Below, in pieces: positions 7,968 to 15,250 of a DNA stretch of 44,486 bases. The stretch lies in contig JAFGNM010000112.1 in NCBI GenBank assembly GCA_016927015.1, forward strand, positions 1 to 44,486, in the 5' to 3' direction. Below the pieces are notes generated by a model that searched no databases, was not told where the DNA came from, and saw nothing but the letters and a program-made list of their open reading frames with translations. Every line of letters starts with the position of its first letter. The first letter of the stretch is position 1. Origin of the DNA: Candidatus Bathyarchaeota archaeon. Its GTDB lineage: Archaea > Thermoproteota > Bathyarchaeia > Bathyarchaeales > Bathycorpusculaceae. The position numbers were made by a program, and so were the translations under genes.

Positions 7968-9233
7968 ATGGCGAAAGAGGAACCGCAAAACGCGTTGAAG
8001 CGCTCTTTAAGCTTGCTGGATGCAACAGCGATAAGTGTGGGCGCCATAATCGGCGGCGGCATTTTCGTCGTAACAGGCATCGCAGCGGGTTTGGCTGGTT
8101 CAGCCTTAGTGGTGTCCATGGTTGTGGCGGCTGTAATCGCGTTCTTCACGGCGCTGAGTTTTGCTGAGTTGGCAGCGTGGCAGCCTGTAGAAGGCAGCGT
8201 TTACGAGTATGCTCGTCAGGTTATTTCGCCTTTTTCAGGGTTTTTGGCGGGTTGGATGTGGATGGTTTCCAACACTTTCACGGGAGCCGCTGTTTCTCTC
8301 GGATTCGCATATTACTTGACAGCCTCGTTTCCAGATTTGCCCGCTAACGTGGTGGCTGCGGTTTTGTGCTTAGCGTTTACGGCGTTGAACTTTTTTGGTG
8401 CGCGTGAATCAGCTCGTTTAAACACTGTTCTTGTAGTGGCGAAGCTGCTGATTCTAGTGTTTTTTGTGGTTTTTGGGGCGTTTAACGCGAACACGGCGAA
8501 TTTCGCGCCTTTTGAGCCATTTAACGTGGGAGTATTGTATGGCGCTTACTTCATTTTCTTTGCTTACACTGGCTTCGCGAGAGCAGCGGTTGTGGCGGAA
8601 GAGGTGAAAGACGCGAAACGTAACGTGCCGAGGGCTTTGCTTTTGTCGCTTGCAGTTTCCACGATAATTTACGTGCTGGTGGGGATAGTTGCTGTGGGGC
8701 TTGTGGGGTCAGCTGGGCTTGCGGGTTCAAACTTGCCTTTGGCAGAAGCCATAAGCGCCACTGGAAGCCCGCTTGCGGTGCAAGTTGTGTCTTTCGGAGG
8801 TTTATTAGCGACGGCGAGCGTGCTGTTGACGGCTATTTTGGGTGTTTCACGTATGGCGTATTCCATGGCTAGGAGACGGGATTTGCCGCAGGTTTTGGCG
8901 AAGCTTAACCCGAAGTTTTGCACGCCTCACTATTCTATTTGGGCGGTGGGAATTTTGATGGCGGTGCTGGTTTTGTTTTTCGACTTGACAGGGGTTGTGG
9001 CTGTCAGCACTTTCGGAGCCCTTTTCTACTATGCCTTCACGAACGCGGCTGCGCTCAAATTGAAAACCGAAAAAAGGAGATATCACAAGCTGGTTCCCAT
9101 AGTGGGACTAGGCACATGCGTTGTGCTGTTAGCGTTTATTCTCTTCGCTGCAACACAAGCATGGATAATCGGCGGCATATGCCTGACTGCAGGCGCAGTT
9201 TACTACGGTGCCAAAAAGCGCGCCTCAAAATAA
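7968..9233 (+). CDS. APC-family amino acid permease
   Basis: Polytopic membrane transporter of the amino acid-polyamine-organocation family, predicted to have about 12 helices. The signature GAIIGGGIFVVTG in helix 1 is the substrate/Na-binding unwound segment of the family. Other family stretches are FAELAAWQPVEGSVYEYA and FFAYTGFARAAVVAEEVKDA followed by RNVPRALL. The 421 residues fit. Substrate cannot be told; cationic or neutral amino acids are likely. The start ATG follows GAGGT closely, and a TATA-like CTTTATAG lies at about 7924-7931. It follows the helicase by 64 bases and may have its own promoter. Confidence 0.93.
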   Translation: MAKEEPQNALKRSLSLLDATAISVGAIIGGGIFVVTGIAAGLAGSALVVSMVVAAVIAFFTALSFAELAAWQPVEGSVYEYARQVISPFSGFLAGWMWMVSNTFTGAAVSLGFAYYLTASFPDLPANVVAAVLCLAFTALNFFGARESARLNTVLVVAKLLILVFFVVFGAFNANTANFAPFEPFNVGVLYGAYFIFFAYTGFARAAVVAEEVKDAKRNVPRALLLSLAVSTIIYVLVGIVAVGLVGSAGLAGSNLPLAEAISATGSPLAVQVVSFGGLLATASVLLTAILGVSRMAYSMARRRDLPQVLAKLNPKFCTPHYSIWAVGILMAVLVLFFDLTGVVAVSTFGALFYYAFTNAAALKLKTEKRRYHKLVPIVGLGTCVVLLAFILFAATQAWIIGGICLTAGAVYYGAKKRASK

Positions 9234-9279
9234 GAGCAGCGAACGCGCGAACTATCGCGCTCACGGGCACTACCCATTC

Positions 9280-9353
9280 ATTATATAAGGGGGCTATAGA
9301 CTTTTCCGAGCGCTTAAGCGTCAGCCGCGTTTGCAACCTTCCCGTTTTTATAG
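9280..9353 (+). promoter_or_regulatory. TATA-like elements before the MFS gene
   Basis: TTATATAAG at about 9280-9288 and TTTTTATAG at about 9345-9353. The second is about 30 bases before the GTG start of the transporter. The 149-base gap holds nothing else that I can identify. Confidence 0.4.
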
Positions 9354-9382
9354 AAGTGGGTTAATCTTTAGGAACTAAAATT

Positions 9383-10657
9383 GTGTTGCTGACGGCTTGG
9401 CGAAGTGCTGAAGATATGACGGATAATTCTGAATCCAAAATGGCTGTTAAAACCAAGGCCAGGTTATCTCCCACGTTTGTAGTTGTGATGACGCTTTTCA
9501 TTGACGCTATTGGGTTTGGAATAATTATACCTCTTTTACCGTTTTACACTGAAACGTTGCAGGCGGGTTCTGCTGCTCTCGGAGTTTTGGTGGCTTCCTT
9601 CGCGGTTATGCAGTTCTTTTTTTCACCCGTGCTGGGGCGCATATCAGATAATGCAGGGCGAAAACCAGTCCTTGTAATTTCAATCCTAGTCTCAACAATA
9701 AGCTACGTAATCTTCGGGTTCGCAGACTCTTTTCTCTTGCTTCTGCTCTCAAGAGTAATAGCTGGCATCGCCACAGAAACCGCAGTAGCACAAGCCTACA
9801 TCGCAGACATCACAACCGAAAAAAACCGCGCCGCAGGAATAGGCAAAGTAACCGCAGCCCACGGTGCAGGATTCATAATCGGACCTGCAATAGGCGGAAT
9901 CCTAAGCGTTTACGGCTTCTGGGCTCCAGGATTTGCAGCTGCAGTGCTAACCCTGATAAATTTGCTGTTCGTCCTATTCTTTCTTCCAGAAACTAACAGA
10001 AAAAATCAGGTCAGCAGAACAATAACGCCTAACTCAAAAAATGGCTCAAAAAACAAAATATTGGACGCGTTAAAAAAACCGGTTATAGGCTCCGTTCTCG
10101 TGATCCACTTCGTCGTTTTCCTCGCATTCTCCGCCGTACCCGTAATAGTGCCCTTGTTGGTAATTGCTTATTTCGCGTTTGGGTCAACTGAACTGGCGTA
10201 CGTTTTCATCTACATCGGCATAGTCCAAATCCTGCTGCAAAGCTTCGTAATAGGGCGGTTAACCAGCAAATTCGGTGAAGAAAACCTCATAGTAATAGGA
10301 CCAGTGCTGATGATAGCGGGATTATTCGCTATGCCGCTGATTCCGAACATTATAGCCTTCTTTGCCTCCATGACAATGATTGCTTCAGGCAGCGGCATAA
10401 TGCGCACTGTTGTACCCAGCTTCCTTTCCCGACTTACACCTGCAGACGAGCAAGGAGGAATCCTAGGCATAGCCAGTTCCGTTTTAAGCATCGCCACGGT
10501 TCCAGGACCATTAATCGGAGGTTTCCTTTTTGAAGTTGCAGGCGCAACCGCGGCATTTTTCGGAAGTTCAGCAATACTGGCAGTGGGATTAGTTTTCAGC
10601 TTCATAGTCATCCGAAAATATCGACGGGAAAATGGCACAACACTTAGGACCACCTAA
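9383..10657 (+). CDS. Major facilitator superfamily transporter (DHA1/TetA-like)
   Basis: Drug:H+ antiporter-like MFS protein with 12 predicted helices. Helix 1 motif FIDAIGFGIIIPLLPFYTE is typical of the TetA/DHA1 group. The family loop 2-3 motif is GRISDNAGRKPVL, and motif C-like GAGFIIGPAIGGIL is in helix 5. The start is GTG at 9383 (AGGA about 10 bases upstream) or ATG at 9416. There is a clear break between halves at about residue 210, where a Lys/Asn-rich loop lies. Substrate unknown; export of a toxic compound is a usual role of the family. Confidence 0.92.
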   Translation: MLLTAWRSAEDMTDNSESKMAVKTKARLSPTFVVVMTLFIDAIGFGIIIPLLPFYTETLQAGSAALGVLVASFAVMQFFFSPVLGRISDNAGRKPVLVISILVSTISYVIFGFADSFLLLLLSRVIAGIATETAVAQAYIADITTEKNRAAGIGKVTAAHGAGFIIGPAIGGILSVYGFWAPGFAAAVLTLINLLFVLFFLPETNRKNQVSRTITPNSKNGSKNKILDALKKPVIGSVLVIHFVVFLAFSAVPVIVPLLVIAYFAFGSTELAYVFIYIGIVQILLQSFVIGRLTSKFGEENLIVIGPVLMIAGLFAMPLIPNIIAFFASMTMIASGSGIMRTVVPSFLSRLTPADEQGGILGIASSVLSIATVPGPLIGGFLFEVAGATAAFFGSSAILAVGLVFSFIVIRKYRRENGTTLRTT

Positions 10658-10738
10658 GCGCCAAACCGTACCGCGTGTGGCTTTTGCCTTAAATAAGAGG
10701 TGAAACAAAAGTAGAGTGTACCAGACAGAGGCAATGCC

Positions 10739-11545
10739 ATGAGCCTGCATTTAAATCCCGAATACGAAAAGTTGCTGCCTAAAATGTCTGATGATGAATT
10801 TGCCGAACTTAGAGCCTCCATACAAACGGAAGGACAGCATTACCCAATCGTCGCCAACGAAGACCTAGAGGTGCTAGACGGGCATCACCGTTTCAGAGCT
10901 TGCACCGAGCTGGGCATAGAACCAGATTTTGAAGTGCGAAAATTTGAAGATAAGCTGCTTGAAAAAAAGTTTGTCATAGAAGCGAATTTGCGGCGACGCC
11001 ATTTAACAAAGTTTCAGCTTGTGGAGTTAGGTGTGCCATTGTTGGAGATTGAGAAGGCGTTAGCGAAAAAACGCCAAACCACAGGAGGAAAAACTGGGCG
11101 AAATATACAGTTGGGGTTAGCGCCAGATGACGCTAAGTCCGTTACTAAAAGTAAGGCAACCGAGGCTGTCGCCAAGAAGGTTGGGGTTTCAACTCGAACT
11201 TTTGAACGAGGCAAAAAGATTTTGGAGAAGGCAAGTGAAGAGAATAAGCAGAAGCTGCGGGAGGGAAAAGCCAGTATCGCAAAAGTTTATCGCGAAGTGG
11301 TTGCGCTTGAAAGAGGGACAGAGCCAGCACGCGAAGAAGGCAGTAAGGCATCTGTTGCGGCTGAAGATTTAGTCAGTGATGCACGTGTGGAACAGAATAA
11401 ACTGGCGTTGTCTGCCCTGCTGCAAAAATTGGTTGAAAAAGAAGTTTTTTGCCCTTCATGTGGACACGCTATGCTTGAGTGCAGCAGGTGCCACAAGACA
11501 CTGCAGGAGTTACTGCAGCAGAACAGGGAAGCTGACACATCTTAG
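10739..11545 (+). CDS. ParB/Srx-domain DNA-binding protein with C-terminal zinc ribbon
   Basis: The N-terminal ParB-like nucleotide-binding/nuclease domain shows VLDGHHRFRACTELG (box with the conserved DGHHR) followed by FVIEANLRRRHLT, which corresponds to the ParB stretch after the NTP site. A helix-turn-helix follows (VAKKVGVSTRTFERGKKIL, about residues 145-163). The C-terminus has a Cys4 knuckle (CPSCGHAMLECSRCHK). No ParA-type ATPase is adjacent, so a classic partition cassette is not evident; it may be a regulator or nucleoid protein. ATG start is at 10739; residues 1-12 (MSLHLNPEYEKL) are typical of stand-alone archaeal ParB-like proteins. Confidence 0.85.
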   Translation: MSLHLNPEYEKLLPKMSDDEFAELRASIQTEGQHYPIVANEDLEVLDGHHRFRACTELGIEPDFEVRKFEDKLLEKKFVIEANLRRRHLTKFQLVELGVPLLEIEKALAKKRQTTGGKTGRNIQLGLAPDDAKSVTKSKATEAVAKKVGVSTRTFERGKKILEKASEENKQKLREGKASIAKVYREVVALERGTEPAREEGSKASVAAEDLVSDARVEQNKLALSALLQKLVEKEVFCPSCGHAMLECSRCHKTLQELLQQNREADTS

Positions 11546-11636
11546 ATATGCAGGATGAAGCAAAAGCGTCAGTTTTCGGGTTCACAAAGGCTTTTTAGAA
11601 AGACCAAGCCTTCTTCTATTTTCATCAGTGGTTGCC

Positions 11637-12260
11637 ATGCCTGACCAAAGCCAAAAAGCAAAATACGGTCTGTCCGATTTGCTTAAGGCTTCATGGATGC
11701 GTTCTTCAATAAAACTTGCTATCATCGCAACCGTTGCGGGATTGATTATAATTTGGCTTTTGAAAGCCTTCAACATTGCTGGGACGCAGCTGTTCTTGGA
11801 TGTAGGAAGCTTTTTTGCAACTTATGGGCTTGCAGGCATTTTTCTCGCAACCATTGCGGCTGGAACGATTGTGCCTTTGGGAAGTCCTGCTCTAGTTGTG
11901 GCTGCATCTCCTTTTGTTGATCCTGTGCTGCTTATACTGGTGGCTTCAGTTGGATTCACTATAGGTATGACAATTAACTATGGCTTGGCGTATCGTCTTG
12001 GGAGACCTTTCATTCAGAAGAGAATGTCGGCTGAGCATCTTGAAGAGATGACGTGTGTTTGGAATAAGTGGGGTTGGGTAATTTACACTGTTTTTGGGTT
12101 GATTCCAGTTTTGCCTGTGGAGTTGCTTGCGTTCATTTGTGGGTTCCTTAAAACGTCCATATCGGTTTTTCTGGCGTTGAGTTTTGTGCCTAGATTCATA
12201 GTTTTCACAATTCTGGTTTATTTCGGGCAATACGTGGGATTTTGGCTTGGTGTCGCTTAA
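11637..12260 (+). CDS. VTT/DedA-family membrane protein
   Basis: Integral membrane protein of the VTT (DedA/SNARE-associated) family, whose members act as lipid scramblases/flippases or are needed for membrane homeostasis. Seen: about five hydrophobic segments, the reentrant-loop-like stretch AAGTIVPLGSPALVVAASPF, then GMTINYGLAYRLGRPFIQ and the Gly/Pro-rich GLIPVLPVELLAFICGFL, which corresponds to the conserved F/L-x-R-x-x-P region of the family although the Arg is not obvious. The ATG at 11637 is chosen; a GTG at 11628 is in frame. It lies just upstream of the FBPase gene. Confidence 0.8.
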   Translation: MPDQSQKAKYGLSDLLKASWMRSSIKLAIIATVAGLIIIWLLKAFNIAGTQLFLDVGSFFATYGLAGIFLATIAAGTIVPLGSPALVVAASPFVDPVLLILVASVGFTIGMTINYGLAYRLGRPFIQKRMSAEHLEEMTCVWNKWGWVIYTVFGLIPVLPVELLAFICGFLKTSISVFLALSFVPRFIVFTILVYFGQYVGFWLGVA

Positions 12261-12298
12261 GTTGTTAACTGTTCATATGTCGTTTGAAATATGCACAC

Positions 12299-12336
12299 CT
12301 TTTAATTAGTGGAACTTCGTGTATAGAGTTATGGAG
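12299..12336 (+). promoter_or_regulatory. TATA box and ribosome site of glpX
   Basis: CTTTTAATTAG at 12299-12309 predicts a start point near 12328. GGAG at 12333-12336 then sits about 10 bases before the GTG at 12347. This arrangement rules out the longer TTG start at 12284. Confidence 0.5.
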
Positions 12337-12346
12337 AAATGACGCC

Positions 12347-13360
12347 GTGGTTTCATTAAGAGCTTTAGCTCCTTCATTAACACGGATTACGATTGCGGGG
12401 GCAGTAGGCGCTGCACTGCACATCGGTCAAGGAAATTGTGATTTGGTGGATGCGAAGGCTGTGGAGTTTTCGAGGGCTGTTTTGGCTCAGACGGACATTG
12501 CCGGTGAGGTTATTTGCTGTGAGGGTCCGAAGGATCATGCGCCAGCGTTCACAACCAGAGAAAAAGTGGGTACAGGTCGAGGACCTAAAGTGGAGTTTGT
12601 GGTGGATCCTGTAGATGGCACTACTGCGGCTTCTAAGGGCAGGAAAGATGCTATTTCGGCGTTGGCTTGTGCTCCTGCGGGGTGTTTTCAGGTTTTGCCT
12701 GATGATGGTTACTATTTGAAGGTTGCTACTGACGGTAATTCTATGGGTAAGTTGTCTATGGATATGCCTGTTGAGTCGATTGTTCGCACGGTTGCGCGGG
12801 AGAAGGGTGTGCCTCTTGCGAATTTTACTGTGATTATGTTGGAGCGTGAGAGGCATGTGGAGATGCTGAGGACGCTTAGAAAGCTTGGGGTGAGGATTAT
12901 TTTGATTCCTGATGGTGACATTGCGGGTGCGGTTGTTTCGTGTATTCCTGATTCGGGTGTTGATTTGCTTTTGGGTGCTGGTGCGGGTCCTGAGGCGACT
13001 ATTGCGGCTACGGCTGTGAAGTGTTTGGGTGGGACGATGCTTGTGAAGGTTTGGCGGGATAAGAAGGATGATGCGCAGCGGTTGGAGAGGTTGGAGTTGG
13101 CTGGTGTTGATGTGGAGAAGACTTATTGTCTGGAGGAGTTGGCGAAGGGTGATGAGCTGGTTTTTGCTGCTTCTGGGGTTACGAAGGGCGAGTTGTTGGA
13201 TGGTGTGCGTTTGATTTCGAATGGCGCTGTTGTGCAGTCGATTTGCATGCGGTTGCCAAGTGGGACGGTGGAGAGGGCTGAAACGACTTTGCGGTTTAAG
13301 GGTCATCCAGTTTACAAGCAGTTCTTGAACGGTAACAACCACATCATGGAGCAAGAGTAG
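12347..13360 (+). CDS. glpX: Fructose-1,6-bisphosphatase class II (GlpX-like)
   Basis: Hydrolyses fructose-1,6-bisphosphate in gluconeogenesis (a GlpX-type sedoheptulose bisphosphatase activity is also possible). Family features: LVDAKAVEFSRAVL (Asp region), ICCEGPKDHAPAF in place of the usual GEGE-x-DEAP, KVGTGRGPKVEF, the metal motif DPVDGTT, IPDGDIAGAVVSCIPDS and GAGAGPEATIAATAVKCLGG (Glu ligand). The C-terminal SGVTKGELLDGV is also typical. With GTG 12347 the protein has 337 residues, nearly the E. coli GlpX length, and the N-terminus aligns; TTG 12284 would add 21 unusual residues. Most archaea use the bifunctional type V FBP aldolase/phosphatase, so this class is notable. Confidence 0.9.
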   Translation: MVSLRALAPSLTRITIAGAVGAALHIGQGNCDLVDAKAVEFSRAVLAQTDIAGEVICCEGPKDHAPAFTTREKVGTGRGPKVEFVVDPVDGTTAASKGRKDAISALACAPAGCFQVLPDDGYYLKVATDGNSMGKLSMDMPVESIVRTVAREKGVPLANFTVIMLERERHVEMLRTLRKLGVRIILIPDGDIAGAVVSCIPDSGVDLLLGAGAGPEATIAATAVKCLGGTMLVKVWRDKKDDAQRLERLELAGVDVEKTYCLEELAKGDELVFAASGVTKGELLDGVRLISNGAVVQSICMRLPSGTVERAETTLRFKGHPVYKQFLNGNNHIMEQE

Positions 13361-13980
13361 GCAACAGGCAAGTGATGCAATTAGGCTTGTTCTGTTGTGA
13401 TCGGAGACTAGATCCCCCTCCCTTTTAAATAGGCAGCAAGGTCGGTGCGGATAGACCCCTCTCTACGTTTTCTGCGTTGATTGACTATTAGGCGGCAAAT
13501 AGGTTCGCTTCGCGTTTTCAACATGCTATTGGTTGCTGAAAACGCCAATAGCGACCTACCCCCTATAGGTTTCTGCATAGAATCTCTATTAGGATCCAAA
13601 TATGATGGGCAGGCTAAGTGTGGTGGGCACAAGCGAAATGCCTCATCTACAATGAAACTTTTCTTTCTGGACAGGTAACCGCCACAAACGGCAAGTTGAA
13701 GCTTCAGCTGCATGTTCCGCTTCACCGAAAAAGCCGAGGTAAAAAGGGCTATTTGAACCCTCACGAAATTTAACAATTCACAAATTTACAAAAACTAAAA
13801 GGCTTGACGGAAAAGGGTTTGTTTAGAACCTTTGAATCTACAGGCTCGTTGCAAGGCTAACAATTATGCAAAGCTTTTCTGAAAATCTTGTTTGCCTGGG
13901 TCTCCCAATAGCAAATCAAAAAAGGGTAGATAAGTTTTTTAATCGTTTCTTTTACTGCAGGTAGGAAGGTGTCGTAAATA
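13361..13980. other. 620-base gap with structured, possibly noncoding-RNA sequence
   Basis: There is a TATA-like CCTTTTAAATAG on the plus strand at 13428-13439. The interlocked inverted repeats described separately lie at 13513-13552. A palindrome CCTATAGG is at 13562-13569. Open frames exist on both strands (minus 13408-13776, 122 codons; plus 13481-13678, 65 codons), but neither has a ribosome site or a recognisable family, and each is the antisense of the other. The last 200 bases are AT-rich and contain the leader of the Lrp-type gene. I could not match RNase P, SRP or tRNA signatures here. Confidence 0.45.
13513..13552. repeat. Interlocked inverted repeats (H-type pseudoknot geometry)
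   Basis: CGTTTTCA (13513-13520) pairs with TGAAAACG (13537-13544). GCTATTGG (13525-13532) pairs with CCAATAGC (13545-13552). Both stems are perfect 8-bp matches and their arms interleave (a-b-a'-b'), which is the geometry of an H-type pseudoknot in RNA. An outer pairing TAGGT(T)CGC with GCGACCTA (about 13499-13507 and 13551-13558) is also possible. Confidence 0.6.
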
Positions 13981-14430
13981 GTGCTTATTGACAAATTAGA
14001 TGAGAAGATTCTGCGCCACCTTAGCGTTGGCGCAAATTCTTATGAAGAGCTAGCGAAACTTTGTAATGTTACACGCAGCACTGTATATCGGAGAATAACA
14101 AAGCTTGAAAAAGAGAAAGTGGTACTTCGCAAATTGAAGTTTGCAATAGACATTACAAAACTTGATATTGTACCTCTTGCCGTGGGCATAAACATCTCGC
14201 ACAGTGATGAGGCGGAAGCTATTGAATTGCTTAAAAAATGTCCGAAGATTAGTGTTCTTTGGCGAACCTATGGAGCACACAACATAGCTTTGCTCGCGCT
14301 GTGCAAAAAAGGAGAAGAAGGTCAATTAGTCAACGATATAAGGGAAATGCTGGATGAACTTGACGTTAAGACAATTGACACATGTGTTGGTTTCACTTGG
14401 GAAAAGACCGATATGACGCTTTCTTTCTAA
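13981..14430 (+). CDS. Lrp/AsnC-type transcriptional regulator
   Basis: The N-terminal winged helix-turn-helix (DEKILRHLSVGANSYEELAKL then VTRSTVYRRITKLEKEKVV, residues about 7-49) is followed by a RAM-like effector domain (residues about 65-145; SVLWRTYGAHNIALLALCKK). Lrp-family proteins form dimers or octamers that respond to amino acids or related small molecules. The 149 residues fit. GTG start at 13981 is supported by GGAAGGTG ending about 9 bases upstream. A 96-residue hypothetical gene follows by 55 bases and may be cotranscribed. Confidence 0.88.
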   Translation: MLIDKLDEKILRHLSVGANSYEELAKLCNVTRSTVYRRITKLEKEKVVLRKLKFAIDITKLDIVPLAVGINISHSDEAEAIELLKKCPKISVLWRTYGAHNIALLALCKKGEEGQLVNDIREMLDELDVKTIDTCVGFTWEKTDMTLSF

Positions 14431-14485
14431 AGAGGGAGAAGAGACAAGCAGTATTCTAAACGTTTTTGTCAACTTACCTGCGGGA

Positions 14486-14776
14486 TTGCTGCAAAAATCT
14501 CTGGAGCAAATATTAAATATATATTGCGCAGATACACCTTTTCTTAAATTTCAGATTAGTTTCAAGGGTGGTGAACTATTGGTTAATGAAGGGAGAGGGC
14601 GACTGTTCAGGAGAAAAGACGGCAAATACCTAATTTACTTGCCGAAAGACTTTGCAGAAGACAGCATGTTCCCGTTCAAGGGCGCAGATTCAATTTTCAT
14701 CAAGGTAAGCTTCAAGCTAAAAGACGACAAGTTGCTCGTTGAAAAATGGGTAGAACCTGAACCGTCAGAGGCTTAA
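14486..14776 (+). CDS. Hypothetical protein, 96 residues
   Basis: The frame opens at TTG 14486-14488; the same frame reaches up to a TGA inside the preceding gene but offers no ATG, GTG or other TTG, so the start is TTG or a rarer codon. The protein is soluble, with alternating beta-like segments (KFQISFKGGELLVNEG, KYLIYLPKDFAED, SIFIKVSFKLKDDKLLVEKW) and an acidic tail. No family recognised. It lies downstream of the Lrp-type regulator on the same strand, so the two may form an operon. Confidence 0.65.
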   Translation: MLQKSLEQILNIYCADTPFLKFQISFKGGELLVNEGRGRLFRRKDGKYLIYLPKDFAEDSMFPFKGADSIFIKVSFKLKDDKLLVEKWVEPEPSEA

Positions 14777-14962
14777 GCATCTTCTAAGAATGGTGGAAAA
14801 AGAGTTTTCTTTTAAGCCTTTTTTTATTAATATTAAATTCCTACTCTTTGTTTGAAGTAAATGGCGAGGTCAAGCGAAGGCATAAGCCTTATTGCTGTTT
14901 TCTTGTTTTTCCAACATTGTTTGCATCTTCTTTTCCTAATAGTGAAAATCGTCGTCGTCGGG

Positions 14963-15008
14963 ATTAAAATTTAATCCCAAACCCAAACCCAAAATTAAAA
15001 TTTAATCC
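14963..15008. repeat. Paired 15-base direct repeats containing a palindrome
   Basis: ATTAAAATTTAATCC occurs at 14963-14977 and again at 14994-15008, 31 bases apart (about three helical turns). The first copy is part of a longer palindrome GGATTAAA-A-TTTAATCC (14961-14977). Short CCCAAA repeats lie between them. This could be a regulator site, but no dependent gene is obvious. Confidence 0.45.
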
Positions 15009-15013
15009 ATAAG

Positions 15014-15190
15014 CTACAAAAATCTGTTGTTGAGTTCATTGCTGTCTATTCTTTTTCTAGTCCTATTTTTTTGTAGGGTGTTTGAGGCGAGTATGATGAC
15101 TACGATGAATGTTACTACGACTGCTAGTGGGTAATCGCCTACTCCTGCTGTTAAGCCGATGGCTGCCGTAGCCCACAAGCTGGGTCGTGC
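15014..15190 (-). pseudogene. 3' remnant of an MgtC/SapB-like membrane protein gene
   Basis: The minus strand reads SLWATAAIGLTAGVGDYP, then a hydrophobic helix (LAVVVTFIVVIILAS) and a basic tail ending at TAG 15014-15016. The LWATAAIGLTAG pattern and following helix are typical of the last membrane segments of MgtC/SapB-family proteins. Upstream the same frame continues ARPS and VGE, then meets a TAA near the cysteine synthase start. The rest of the gene is absent: the cysteine synthase gene occupies that space. A short protein from the TTG of LWATAA is possible but unlikely. Confidence 0.5.
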
Positions 15191-15250
15191 TTCGCCGACG
15201 GGACAGAAAACGATTTACCTATGCGGCACCATTCACTTCTATGATGCCAC

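Noticed and set aside
12377-13354. Long minus-strand frame (325 codons) opposite glpX
   Set aside because: It is an antisense shadow of a clear GlpX gene: composition is Arg/His/Asn-rich and protein-unlike, caused by strong third-position bias in glpX.
13735-13760. tRNA T-arm-like GGGTTCAAATAGCCC on the minus strand
   Set aside because: The flanking bases do not form a 5-bp T-stem and no acceptor or anticodon arms surround it.
13408-13776. 122-codon minus-strand frame (and a 65-codon plus-strand frame within it)
   Set aside because: TTG start without ribosome site, spans the pseudoknot-like repeats, no recognisable family; kept only as an open question within the structured region.
14861-14974. 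37-codon plus-strand frame with a hydrophobic stretch
   Set aside because: ATG present, but weak ribosome signal and it ends in the palindromic repeat; too little support to call.
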